From Ophthalmolycus amberensis (taxonomy: Eukaryota; Chordata; Actinopteri; Perciformes; Zoarcidae): 64,000 nt of DNA. The notes beneath the pieces are model-generated. The model did no database searches. It was not told the origin of the DNA and worked only from the letters and a program-made list of their open reading frames with translations. Of the stretch, positions 51,752-63,790 are shown one piece after another (positions within the stretch are counted from its first letter, which is position 1; every line of letters begins with the position of its first letter). Position numbers and translations under genes: made by a program. Where the stretch lies: contig JAFEUB010001050.1 in the NCBI GenBank assembly GCA_024529925.1, forward strand, positions 273,001-337,000, written 5' to 3'.

Positions 51752-54700
51752 ATGACGGGACGGGCGCGAGCTAGAGCAAGAGGCCGAGCACGTGGTCAAG
51801 AGACTTCGGCACCTGGGGTAAGAGCCGCGTGCACTGTAAATCGCTGGGTATCTTTACGTTAAATGACTGTTAACCTCTCTATATCTACCTGATTCTTATT
51901 TAATTTTGGTTGTGTGGTCGGTATAGCCCACCCCACGTGACTGTTGCCCCCATTGAACTGCTGCATCTCTCACAGGTGTGCTGTCCACAATGACAGGGTT
52001 GCCGTCTGCCCTTCCTTCCACATAGATTTTGCCTTTCGCCAAAATGTTTAATGTCATTTATTTCAGACAGATTAAGGTTGAAAAGTGTGTGCTCCTTTTT
52101 AAACGATAACATTAAAATCCATGCAAAACACTGCGTTTTGCACAACCCTGTCCTGCTTAATTTCAGAATAAAAGCCTTGTGTTAAGGGATTCTGTCCACA
52201 GAAAGACTAGATGGCTTTTATTTTGAAACGGAATGCGAAGTGTTGAGGGGAAAATATAAGGTAACTTTTTTTTTTCATGTCTGACATGTTTTACAGATAT
52301 ATATTTTGAAACTAAAGTAATTTTGCAGGTATGATATAAATATTCTGTAAAAAAAAAAAGATACATTTAAAATTGACTGTCTATTATTGCTGTGAAACGC
52401 GCACGGCATGCTGAGAAATCTACATTTGATGTAGCCATAGTTGAGCCGCAACATTTAATCACCAACAAGTGGCCTGAGTTGTACATGCACTGCTATGTTC
52501 ACAGCTATATTGTCTCGCGACCGCGCACTTGTGAATGTTACGCCATACACACAGCGTGAACCGATGGTCATGACCAATCAGTGGGCTGAACGGAGATGAT
52601 ATGCGGGTGATGGTGGCCAACTGACGGTTGAAAATAACAGTACAGACTGTTAAGTTTAAATCTAGGAGAAGAACGCATATACTATAATATCCTAACTCTA
52701 AGAAGACATATGGTACTATATCACAATATCAATATATTGACCAGCCCTAGTTTGAATAGTGTCCATGATAAAATATATTTTCTTTCTCTCTTGAAGAGCC
52801 AGTCTCGAGATGCTGCACCACCAGCTCCCCCACCTGCAGAGGGAGAGCTGGTTGGTAGAGGGAGGCAGAAGAGTGCTCCAAGACCTTTTTCTGTAGACGG
52901 TACAGTTACAGTCATGATATATCTGTCTCATGTCAAATGATCATGGCTATTCTTGCTTTTGCAAGTCTGCATAGAAATGCAATTACAAATGTGGATTGAC
53001 AGAAACATCTTTCAGAGTGGTGCATTCATGACTGTACTTTTTTTTTTTTAGTAGTACATTATCTACACCAGGGGTAGGCAACCTTAGACACACGTGTCAT
53101 CATTGGCATACTTGCAATAAGTGCAAGAGTTTTTTTATGGAGATGTTAGAGGGCAGCCTTCTTGTGTAGTGCTCTCGTATACAGACATATCATTACATGT
53201 TCTGATTATGGGAGACATTTTTTATATAAATGTTGCTATTATGTGACTAGATTAAAATTTTGATGTTGTCATGGTTAAACTTAATGTTGGCCTTTAATGT
53301 GTTCTAGTACACCGATAAAAAGATAATTAAAAAATGGCACTTCATATAAACTAGGTTGCTGACCCCTGGTCGACACCTTCCCACACCAAGAGAAAAGTAA
53401 ACCCTGGCATACAGTGCAGGGAAATTAGTTATCTTTGACAAGGAGATTAAAAAAATTTATTTTTTGAGTTTTGCTAAATATATAATTCCCTCGATTTCTT
53501 GTAACTTATTATTTCAGATGTATGCCTAATGTTAAAATGATTCATAATCATGGTTGTGACTGACTCGATTTGTTTTTATCAGCTGTTCTACAGATTTCAG
53601 CTGGATTTCAGCAGGTGAAGCTGGGAGAAAGAGGTGGACGCCGCCGGGATTTTGACGATGCCGGGGTTAACACCAGGCAGGCTATGGTGCATGTTAAGGA
53701 TTCAAAGACGGGTCAGTCATTCAAAATGAACGCACACTAACACATTCAACAAATATACATTTTATAATTGTTGCAGAAGATTATATATTACTCTGTAAAA
53801 TTGTGTGTTTGCTTCCTCAGGAACATCTGGTGCTCCCATTCGGTTGACGGCGAACTTCTTTCGCATCCTGTCCCGCCCTCAGTGGGTGCTGTATCAGTAC
53901 CATGTGGACTTCGACCCACCAATGGAGGCTCGTCGTCTGAGAGCCGCCCTCCTCTTCCAGCACGAGGAAACGCTTGGCTCAGCACGCACCTTTGATGGAG
54001 CGCTGCTTTTTCTACCTCTAAGATTGCCCAACAAGGTAATCTGATCCTCAAAACATGTGGAATTAAAGAGAGGGGGGAAAAAACTTATGGCTAATCGCAC
54101 TAGAAATGGTTGTAACTTTTGGAGTTCACAAGTCCTCAGAGTAGCCTGCACCCTTTTAGACCAGAGTTAACTGGAGTTTGACTTTTTAATATAACAATGT
54201 ATTGATATATCTTAAAACAAGAGATAGGATGAGACGATACCACTGATATAGTTTGATGTTGCGTAACATAACATAAAGCCATGCCAGTGTTAGTTGCATC
54301 TCTCCACACTCTCACTCTCTTGGCCCCGCTCACTCTTTTTGGCTAATTTGACGGTTCTATTGTTACTTATTTTGGATGGAAGGTGTGATTGGTAAATCAT
54401 AACATTTTGTGATTGTTTCTTGTACTTTATTGTCTAACCTTGTGTTTAGGAGACAGTGCTCCACAGCGAGACGAGGAATGGAGAGAAGGTTCAGATCACT
54501 GTCACCCTGACGAATGAACTGCCACCCTCATCACCAGTGTGCATTCAGTTTTACAACATTATTTTCAGAAGGTAATAACTTCCAGTTTTCAGGTCTTATG
54601 TAATTCACCGTTAGAACTGAAATATTTAAATGCTTCAGCTAAATATAATGAAATATCCTCCAAAAATTGGATTTGCTTGTGATTAGTGTAAATATGGGTA

Positions 54701-57700
54701 TGGATGGTGCATTTTCAATTGGAAGTAATTCATTACATCTGATTTTTAAAAAGCGTAGACGCCAATAACATTCACCACGGCATTTTGGCTCTTTGGAAAC
54801 TTCCAAATGTCTCATAAATGGTGTTACTTCATTTCTTTAGGATCTTGAAGATTCTCGACATGCAGCAGATTGGACGCAACTTCTACAACCCCAATGATCC
54901 ACTCAACATCCCACAGCACAGGTCGATACATTTACCTCATTGTTTTCTTTTGTACAGCTCTACCACAGAGTATAGTTCCAGAATTATAGTAAATTTGTTT
55001 TAGATGTGACACGAGCGTCTAAAAATACGCTTTTGCCTCTCGAATATGAAAGCTAATGACTGGTGCATCTGTATAGCAGTCTGTAAATATACTGTTTCAC
55101 AGTTTTAAATACAGTTCTGTGTTCTTCAAAAAATAAATAACATATTTGCTCTTGGGGAGGTTTAATGAGCTTACGTCCTGCTTTTGTAAACGTAGACTAA
55201 GAAGTTAAATCGGTGTGGTTTGCTGCTTTCTTAGAAGTAGCAAAGACCTGAAGGACCATCTTTTCATTTTCTAAAATCATGGTCCCAATAGAATAGTTTA
55301 AGCCAAGTAATCTGTAGTAGAGTTTAGTAAATGGGCACTCATCAATGATGGAAACTAACTTTTATTAGATTTGGGATGAAGAAAGTGAATCTGTCTGTCC
55401 TAGGCTGACCATCTGGCCAGGCTACACTTCCACCATTTTGCACTATGAGACATCCATCATGCTGTGCACTGACGTGAGCCACAAGGTGCTGCGTAGTGAG
55501 ACGGTCCTTGACTTCATGGCCAACATGAGGCAGAAGGTTGGAAATCAACGCTTCCCTGAGCTCTGCGCTAAGGAGCTTGTTGGACTCATAGTCCTCACCA
55601 AGTAGGATCAATGTTTCTCACACACACATTCTTGGATTCATATGCACAAATAACAAATGAGCATGAAAGGGATGTGGTTTATCAGATCGTATTTGTCTTT
55701 CTCCCACTGTCTCATGTTTTTAGGTACAACAACAAGACCTACAGGATTGATGATATTGCGTGGGATCACACTCCCATCAACACATTCACGAAGGGAGACA
55801 AGGACATTTCATTCAAGGAGTACTACAAGACGGTAGCTGTCATGCACTCAGCAGAAGTGTTTGTGTAACTGGACAATAAGTGAATTAAGCTTTCCTGCGT
55901 CAACAGATACACACTGATGCATACACACATATATAATGTTGCTTTGAACTCGTATTGGCAAGTTCTCCATTTGAAGGTCTTGGCCAAAGAGAGGGAAACG
56001 CATGTAAACTCAGTAGACGGATTAAATCTTGAGGGATGCTTTTTAGGTTAAGTCTAGTAAGTTATGCACCTAAATATTAACCTTATTCATGACTACTTTC
56101 TATTCAGGTGTGCACTCACATATTCATACTTTCTGTTCTAAGCAATACAACCTGGACATTGCTGATTGCAACCAGGTGCTGCTGGTCAGCCATGTGAAGA
56201 AGATGGGTCCTTCTGGAGGTCCTCCTCCTGGCCCGGCCATGCTTATCCCAGAGCTGTGCTTCCTTACAGGTTACAATCTTATTCTCCAGTGTGTGTGTTT
56301 GACTTAATTCACCTATGGCTGTGGTATCGGATGTGTATTTATGAGTTTTGTTTACCATGTACGGAACACTTTTTACACAATTGTTTTCAGTTGTGACGGG
56401 CATAATCTTGTGATCACAACATCAAAGTCCTTTTGAGGTTATTGGTGATGGTAGTTGGCCTGTTTGGATGTCATCCATGGTAAACTCTAACCATTCAGTG
56501 AAATCTATCATAACTTTGAATGAAAACCTAATCTGTTTGACAGGCTTGACTGACAAGATGCGAGCTGACTACACCATCATGAAGGACTTGAGCACCCACA
56601 CCAAATTGGAACCAGATGTGAGGGAGGGACGCCTCACCAGATTCGTCAGTAATATACATAAGTAGGGGATTTTCCTTGGTGCCTTTTTTGTGTAGTTATT
56701 GCCGCAAGAGTCATAGTCACATTTTACTCTTGACATTTCCCTCCATGTTCTTGATACTGTAATTACTTTAAATATGTATCCTCACTGTTTCCCGTTGAAG
56801 TGGTCCTCATCTCAGCAGCTTGTGTAATTCAACTGTTCATATGCACGGAAGTTAGAATGCAAGGCTTTGATTTAATTCCGAAACATTATTTCATAGGAAT
56901 ACTGACGCGCAAGCGGAGTTGGATAAGTGGAGACTCAGCTTTGATAAGGAACTCCTAAATCTGACTGGCAGAGTCCTTCCAGCGGAGAGGATTTTCCAGG
57001 GACCAACATCGGTATAATATGCTTGTGGTTACAGAAAATTGTTCTTTTGAATTACTTAAATGAATTATATTTATGTGCTCTTAATTGAGAGATTAACATC
57101 ATAATTTGTGTCACCCAGTATGACTACAACCCCAATTCAGCAGACTGGTCCAAAGAGATGCGTGGGCTGCCTCTGATCAGCGCTCCTCCACTGGATAACT
57201 GGGTTATGCTTTACACCCAGCGTAACGAGGGCGAGGCCCAGTCCCTCCTGCAGACCCTCAACAGAGTCGCAGGTCCACTCAATATCCGCATGAAAAGACC
57301 CATCATGTGAGTTCTAGCATAAGAACGATGAGGGAGAGAAATGAAATCCTGGAATTTGAAGCTTTTTATTGTTAAAACTCTTTTAAAGAGGTTGATTCAA
57401 CTTCAGGATAATTTTGGAGGTGTGAGTTGTAATTCAATACACACATTCTAACCTTCATGGGGAAAGGATTTAATGCTTGGCCCACATAATACACTGGCTA
57501 CTGAGTGTATAATGTAACTTTTCTCCAGTACTTGGAATATTTTAATGTTTTTTAAAATGTTTTATTTAGAAATGAAGGCTTCATAATTTAATGATTTGTT
57601 CATCTTAGTCAATGTATTGTTGCCTAACTAAATGTTTATTTTTGGTAAAATTGGTTTTGTAATTTAATTATTGCAAGCTGTCTCTTTTTATTTAGGATCG

Positions 57701-60700
57701 AGTACAATGATCATCAGGAGTCTCTCCTCAGAGCCCTGCAGCACAATGTTGGACCCGAAACACAGATGGTTAGTGACTAAATATATAATGCATTAACGTG
57801 GAGGTGCAGATAACCTTCATACGTTTGACTTTTGCATATTATTTACTCGGTGCTTTTGACATTTCTTGTTAACCATGGATGAACGGTAAGGTTTACATGC
57901 TGTGTTGTTTTTGAGGCATAGAGATGTGCTGTGTCAACAAGCAGTATAAGACCTTTCATCTGTTGCTATGTTAGGTGGTGGTGGTTCTCTCCAGCAACAG
58001 GAAGGACAAGTACGACAGCATCAAAAAGTACCTTTGCGTGGACTGCCCTACTCCCAGCCAGTGTGTGGTTGCCCGTACCCTCAGCAGACAACAGTCACTC
58101 ATGACTGTGGCAACCAAGATTGCTCTTCAGATCGCTTGCAAGATGGGAGGAGAGCTCTGGAGTGTGGAAGTCCCTGTAAGTCATGTGCACTCTCATTCAT
58201 TTGTATGTCGAAGAGGTTAGGCGCGTTTGGGAATACAAGATAAGTAGTACTCGAGTGGATTAAGCCGTCGGATGTTTTAGAGCAGATAAAGAATAGAACT
58301 GTTATCGTTAAATGTTTTACAAATGTTGATCACGGTGTCACATTTAAACAAGACACTATACAGGATGTCACAAGTGGAGGAATCTGAATCAGGTTTGTTA
58401 ATTGATTTGGAGCTGGTTGCACAAAGGCTTAGACCAGGGGTCGGCAACCTTTACTCTCAGAAGAACAAAAAAAAAAAATCTTTCTCCTAAAACACATTTG
58501 ATTCTTTTAATGAAGGTAAAACAAAGTAGAGCTGTGAGGATCTTCTCTGCATTGTCCGTATCCGCGTGTCGTCCACCCACACAAATGAATGAAATCCTCT
58601 GATTTAGAGACCTGCAGTCGCATGTGACATTTCAACCCTCCCCCCCCCCCCCCCCTCTACCAGTCCCTTTAGGCTCTGTGTTGCTTTTTAAAGTATGTAT
58701 TGTATTGATGATTGAGTGTTTTCTTTAACTATTTACTTAAATGATGAGAGAGACTGCTTTCGGTAAATGTTTCCATGTGTGCAGTAATGTCAATGCAGCA
58801 AATGTGCTACATTTAGGCAGCAAAACTAAAAACTGTAGTTATCAAGTTGGCAGGAAATGGGACTAAACTTTTAGCTGACTCAGCTTTTAGCCACAGATTG
58901 CCGACCCGGGCTTAGACTATCGAATAGACAGACATCCAAAAATCCATCTGTGTCCAAAGTGGCATGAAATGATTTTTCTTCATGCATGTTTGCCATATTC
59001 ACTTTATCATGTTTTGGGGGCCTGATGCTTGTTTGTCCCATATTTGAGACATAAATATGACGTTCACATTCTTTTTCTTTCTGATTCAGGTATGCATTGT
59101 GGATATTAACCCTACTGTTTATCAGCGCTAGCTTGTAAACCTGTATAGCTGTACCCATACGTTACTCATTAGGTTGTTCCACAGGTCTGGGTTAGTGAAT
59201 GTGTTATCTGCAACTACTTGAAATTAAATTTCTTTGTCCAAAGCTGAAGGAGAGAAGGGATTCCTTAGTTTTCACCAGAGTTTTTGAGTCCATTTAGGGT
59301 GGGGGGTACAAACGCAGACATTGCAAATCTGTACTGATGTCTCACCTTTTGTGCAGCTCAAACAGCTGATGATTGTGGGCATTGACTGCTACCATGACAC
59401 CATTGCTGGGAAAAGGTCTATCGGAGCTCTGGTGGCCAGCCTCAATCAGGGCATGAGCAGGTTAGTTTCTACAACCGTTTCTTTCCAGACTGTACCTTGG
59501 TCTACAGCCTGAAGAAGGCTGCACAAGTCTGCTTTACAATAGTTGTATTGGTTACCTCAGTCTTTGATTTAGTGCCATAGCACAACCATTAAATTGTGAC
59601 ATTTCTAATGTCTTTGTCAAGGTGGTACTCAAAGTGTGTGTTGCAGCACAAGGGCCAGGAAATCATGGATGGACTGAAGCTGGCTTTATGTGGCAAGATG
59701 CTTTCCACGATTCTCTGAATTTATTTTAATATACACATTAATTCTCTAATAACAATGTTGGCATACCTGTCTTAAATGTGTTTGTTTTCCAGGTGCACTG
59801 AAGGACTACCTGAAGTTCAACAACTGCTTGCCTTCACGCATCATCGTGTACAGAGATGGAGTGGGAGACGGCCAGCTGCACAGCGTCGTCAACTATGAGG
59901 TTGCACAGATCATCGAATCCATCAAGTCCATGGGGCAGGATTACGAGTAAGGTTTTCGTCGTTAATAGCGCGCTCAAAAAGCTGCTGCACTTATAAGTAG
60001 TTCATCAGACATAATCACCCGCATTAAACACCTCCCTGTCCTTGGGCAGATGCTGAAACACAAGTAATGCCATCAACTCTCGTTTAAATGTGGACTTTTT
60101 TCACATTTAGGTGGAGGAGTTGAACAAAGCTCAAACTAATTTGTAAATTGACAGTTTTTTTTTTATGGAGCCTCTGCATCTGCTTGTCACAGGCCCAAGC
60201 TGAGTGTGGTGGTGGTGAAGAAGCGCATCAACAGTAGGTTTTTTGCCCAAATCCACGGCAAAGTGTTGAACCCTCCCCCGGGCACAATCGTTGACTCAGA
60301 GGTCACCCGTCCGGAGTGGTATGTTGTTGGTTTTTGGCTGTTCCTGCATTTGTTTTAAATGTTGTTGTAGTGGCTAACTGTTGTGACCTTTTTTTTGCCA
60401 GGTACGACTTCTACATTGTGAGCCAGGCTGTCCGCATGGGAAGCGTCTCCCCAACCCACTACAATGTTGTGTACGACACCAGTGGACTGAAGCCCGATCA
60501 CATGCAGCGGCTCACCTACAAGCTGTGCCACATGTACTACAACTGGCAGGTAGGCTAGCTTTGAAATCGCTGCGGTAAGAAGCTTGTTTCACCCTGAATG
60601 GCTGTACTCGTAGTTTCTCCAAAGTTGAAACTCTTTCGGATCAGGAGTAGGCATTTTTTTAAATATTTGGGTACACCCTGTTATTGAATTTCCGATATTT

Positions 60701-60916
60701 AAGAATAACTGATCAGCGCCAACATTTAGCCCAATAAAGCATTAGCAAAGGTCAGTGTTTTTGGGAATCAAAATTGTGGTTTATTTTTCTGTGCTTCAGG
60801 GGATCATCAGAGTGCCCGCTCCCTGCCAGTATGCCCACAAGCTGGCTTTTCTTGTGGGTCAAAGCATCCACAGGGAGCCCAGCATGAAACTGGATGACCT
60901 CCTCTTCTACCTGTAG
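51752..60916 (+). CDS. piwil1: Piwi-like protein 1 (Ziwi), complete
   Basis: Germline Argonaute that binds piRNAs and cleaves transposon RNA in cytoplasmic granules (family knowledge). Twenty coding exons: 51752-51817, 52797-52899, 53583-53711, 53821-54035, 54450-54571, 54841-54921, 55404-55601, 55724-55832, 56143-56269, 56544-56661, 56897-57011, 57119-57306, 57696-57768, 57975-58175, 59357-59460, 59622-59692, 59793-59946, 60193-60318, 60402-60549, 60800-60916. Phases agree and the sum is 2565 nt: 854 residues plus stop (human about 861). N-terminal Arg-Ala/Arg-Gly repeats (residues 3-15, and GRGR at 42-45) are Tudor-binding methylation sites in the family. PAZ about 271-384, PIWI about 548-840, conserved end FYL. 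The ATG has A at -3. Nineteen introns are GT-AG or GC-AG. Confidence 0.97.
53069..53368. mobile_element. hAT-like MITE in piwil1 intron 2
   Basis: 300 bases starting CAGGGGTAGGCAACCT and ending with a near complement (GGTTGCTGACCCCTG). The flanks ATCTACAC and GTCGACAC agree at 6 of 8 positions, a decayed 8-bp duplication. No coding capacity. Confidence 0.65.
55404..56661 (+). CDS. piwil1: piwil1 PAZ-domain exons
   Basis: Exons 55404-55601, 55724-55832, 56143-56269 and 56544-56661 encode most of the PAZ domain, which holds the 2'-O-methylated 3' end of the piRNA. Conserved landmarks are CTDVSHKVLRSETVLDFM, KYNNKTYRIDDIAWD and PGPAMLIPELCFLTGLTDKM. The segment after SHKVLRSETVLDFM is shorter than in human by a few residues, which accounts for part of the seven-residue length difference upstream of the catalytic site. 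Confidence 0.9.
57119..60916 (+). CDS. piwil1: piwil1 MID-PIWI exons with slicer residues
   Basis: These exons encode the MID pocket and the RNase H-like PIWI domain. The four catalytic residues are all present: D625 (IVGIDCYHD), E663 (GQEIMDGL), D695 (IIVYRDGVGDG) and H829 (CQYAHKLAF), each seven positions before the human residues (632, 670, 702, 836). Slicer activity is therefore expected. The MID region keeps SSNRKDKYDSIKKYLC and CPTPSQCVVARTL. One intron between E663 and D695 uses a GC donor. Confidence 0.93.
58435..58909. mobile_element. hAT-like MITE in piwil1 intron 14
   Basis: 475 bases starting CAGGGGTCGGCAACC and ending with a diverged complement (TTGCCGACCCGG). A perfect 8-bp duplication GCTTAGAC flanks it (58427-58434 and 58910-58917). 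Same family as the copy at 53069. It contains a poly-C run near 58639-58655. Confidence 0.8.
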
Positions 60917-61020
60917 GATGACGAGCGGTTTGTTTGCCTCTGACTCTTAAGTTGCCATGTTAAAAACTGTATATGTGAACTTTATTGAAGAAAGTTCTCT
61001 TAAGTTAAGTTTTGCCAAAG

Positions 61021-61226
61021 CTAAGTTTTATTTTTATAGCCTTTGTGTATTGAGTTATGCAGTTTGAGAGGTCTGAATGTCTCATTGCAGTCTCTTTCCT
61101 CTCCTTCTCCCTCTTTCTCGTTTCCCTCCTCTTCCTGTTGGTCTCCAGTGTCTGTAGGGGTCTCAGGTTCATTGATGTCAGCCCAACGCTCAGTGATGAG
61201 CTCACTGTTAATAGACACTTTACTGC
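61021..61226 (-). other. Acidic open frame antisense to the piwil1 3'UTR
   Basis: After an AG acceptor (CATCACAGCAG) one frame reads 66 residues to a stop, strongly acidic (INEPETPTDTGDQQEEEGNE). Composition and the acceptor suggest a real or former exon, possibly of ankmy1, just downstream on the same strand, but I see no clear human counterpart. It overlaps the piwil1 3'UTR on the other strand. Confidence 0.3.
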
Positions 61227-61279
61227 TGTGATGTAAGATGTGCTCTGTTAGGTTTTTTGCTGTCCTGAAAATACCAAAA

Positions 61280-61285
61280 AATAAA
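61280..61285 (+). terminator. piwil1: piwil1 polyadenylation signal
   Basis: AATAAA 364 bases after the piwil1 stop codon, the first canonical signal in the 3'UTR, so the 3'UTR is probably about 0.4 kb. Confidence 0.6.
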
Positions 61286-61441
61286 TATGAAACTTAAATG
61301 AATACATTTGCTTGTTTTAGAGACATAACTAATTAAAGGATGGTAACACTGTTGTTGGGAGTGACTATGAATGTGATATTTTCTTTCATTTCCTACTGAT
61401 CAGAGAGGGGACTCTGGTTGGTGTAGTTGCTTAGGGTTGTG

Positions 61442-63414
61442 TTATTGGTGAGGTGTGTTATTAAACCTGGGGGTGTCTGTGGTGAAGTCCACTCGGCTCA
61501 TCTGGGGACTGTTCCCACATGCAGATGGAGACCGCAAACCCTGATGACACATCACAGTGAAAGTTATTTAATTTCATTTGTCTGTACAAAACACGGTTTC
61601 ATACATGTGAACCGCAGATCAAGAAGTTATGAGGAAACATAAGGTGGAATCTTACTTGAGTTTTGGAGGGTGTCTCAGCCAAAGTGGTGTGCGGAGACTG
61701 CAAAGGGTAGTAGAGGACATGACACGCAGCCAGGGCAGACGTGCCTTCACAATTCAACTTGTCAACATAGACACCCCGATCCAACAAAAGATGGATTACA
61801 TCATCATGGCAGTTTACCTGACAGGTACAAGAAACAGAATGAAACCGTCAGAGAGGCAAACATGAGAATAAAACCAAAGAATAAACATTTTAATCTGTTT
61901 TTATTCATCTATTTTGTTTTATTGTATTGTATTATATATATTTTTTAAAACATTGTAAAACCTGAATTGGATACCAATCAAACAGCAAACGAGTGAAAAA
62001 CCAAATCAAGAAACTACAGGCGAACATATTGTATAAAGAGTTACTGTGGCAGCGATCAGTGCAGTGTGTCCCTGTGAATCTGCCACGTCAGGGTGGACCA
62101 AACCGGCCTGGAGGATCTTGGACACTGCCTGCAGTTCCCCTCTGGAAGCGTGCTGGATCAACAACTCTGAACTGACTTCCAAAGGCCCTTTAGGACAAAA
62201 ACTTTCCCGGTTCAGAGCGAGAACAGCTTCCACGTCCCAGCCAGTAGTCTGGGAGACCCACACACAAATTGTATTAGTAAAAATGTTTATTTCAGCTCAT
62301 CTATAAAACTATACATACTTGTACATGATAATGTATGTCTTTTTTTCACTGCTTACTGCTGCCAGCAAAATGTGTTTTTGGTACAAAACTATTCTTTTTT
62401 TAAATGCATGTCTGACCTGTGTTTGTGCATGTGAGCCAGTATGCGGGGCTGTAAGGGCAAGGAGGCCAGTGGTTCTCGCTTATAGCCTTGGTAAGCATCC
62501 GGCTCCCACAGCTCACCATAGAAGAGCTGATCCAGCTCTTTCCTTCGGCCAGGGGGCAGCGGTAAGTGATCGCCATCGGTTGAGTAACTCTCCATGCCGG
62601 GGGGAAGGATAAAATCACCTGGCAGCAGATCTCCGTCCGTATCCACCTGAGGAGGATGGTGCATTAATTGATCTGTTTTGGGTTAAGTCACAAAGCTCAT
62701 ATTCATAGATGTTCATTATAGCTGTACTTTACCACAGAGTCCGCCCTGGCTTCTGGCTGTAGGACACTAGTGGGAGGCTGCTGAGGACAGGAGCAGAGAG
62801 GTCAATTAAAAATATTTTGCAAATTTATACATGAAAGTGTACATTTTGGATGGAGAAAGTCTCCATGATTTAGGTTTCACTTCCTGGTACAACAATGTTT
62901 TGCTTATACAGTGTTGGTGTGCTTGGAAATAAAAACAAACACAAGTGCAATGAGTATTTGTCTGACAGAGACGGTTTGGGGCAATCCAATTAGGAGAGCC
63001 GTTTTAGATATTCTTGGCTGGGTCAAACATTGTTGAAGCTGTGATCTCAACTTTTTGTTGTAAAAACAATAAGACCATTTAAAACCAAATATATGTATGA
63101 AAATGAAGATGTTTTCGCCTGGCATACCTATTCATCTGTGGGTGAGAAAGTGGTCAACCATGTACCTGAGACAGGGAAGCTGTGGTGGCAGCTGGGTCCA
63201 TGTAGGCAGCATATTCAGGAAAGTTCTTCAGGCTAAAGCCCTCTTCTACAGCAGTACAGAGCCTTAGCAGGCGCCCGCCGAGCCACAGACCCACATCCTT
63301 ACGCCCATCTGGATAACTAGCCACACCTGGATAACTAGCCACACCTGGATAACTAGCCACACCTGGATAACTAGCCACACCTGGACCAAACCGCTTGTCA
63401 GCATGGTACAAACC
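61442..63414 (-). CDS. ankmy1: Ankyrin repeat and MYND domain protein 1, partial
   Basis: Exons in transcript order: 63414-63166 (MORN-like GPGVASYP and DGRKDVGLW), 62813?-side small exon at about 62780-62733 (16 codons), 62646-62417 (LPPGMESYSTDGDHLPLPPG, matching human), 62248-62045 (ankyrin: VHPDVADSQGHTALIAAT), 61817-61656 (ankyrin: VNCHDDVIHLLLDRGVYVDK, then EGTSALAACHVLYYPLQS, matching human), and a possible 61540-61442 ending in a stop. The order matches human ANKMY1, which continues with more ankyrin repeats and a MYND zinc finger; those are not found here. The junction 62417 (phase 2) to 62248 (phase 0) does not keep frame. The 5' end lies beyond the right edge. Function is not established. 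It may be a decayed or truncated copy. Confidence 0.7.
63309..63380. repeat. ankmy1: Exonic 18-bp tandem repeat, four perfect copies
   Basis: Unit CTGGATAACTAGCCACAC, four identical copies within the ankmy1 MORN exon. On the coding strand each unit adds GVASYP, so the array keeps frame. Human has a single GVASYP here. Confidence 0.95.
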
Positions 63415-63648
63415 CTGAGAGGAGGGGAGAGCTTGATTTCTATTTACTGATATTTAAAAAGAAGTTAAAAAAAAAACTATCCAAAGCTTAAAGTCATTCA
63501 TCCATTTTACCTGAAAGGTGGCTCCGTCATGACATCAGTTGACATCACATTTATCATTCCAGCATTATTAGAGCTGTGTTGAGAACTCATTTGATCATTT
63601 ATCCTCTAATAAGTCCTAACTGAGATAGTTGTGTCCTAAAGAAAGTGT

Positions 63649-63790
63649 AAGATAAGATAAGATAATCCTTTATTAGTCCCTCAGTGGGGAAATTACAGGA
63701 TTACAGCAGCATTGCTCACAAGTAAATAAAATAAAAGATAAAATCAAGTAATATAATAAACTAGAAAAAGCATTTCCTGCTGAAAATGCG
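63649..63790. mobile_element. Teleost interspersed repeat fragment (retroposon 3' end)
   Basis: GATAA repeats followed by TCCTTTATTAGTCCCTCAGT and GGGGAAATTACAGGATTACA, a motif scattered through percomorph genomes as a LINE-type 3' end. Only the tail is present. Confidence 0.55.

Noticed and set aside
53788..54151. Minus-strand frames with Arg/Ser-rich products
   Set aside because: Shadows of piwil1 exon 4 (53821-54035).
55342..55611. 89-codon minus-strand frame
   Set aside because: It is exactly antisense to a piwil1 PAZ exon and has no independent features.
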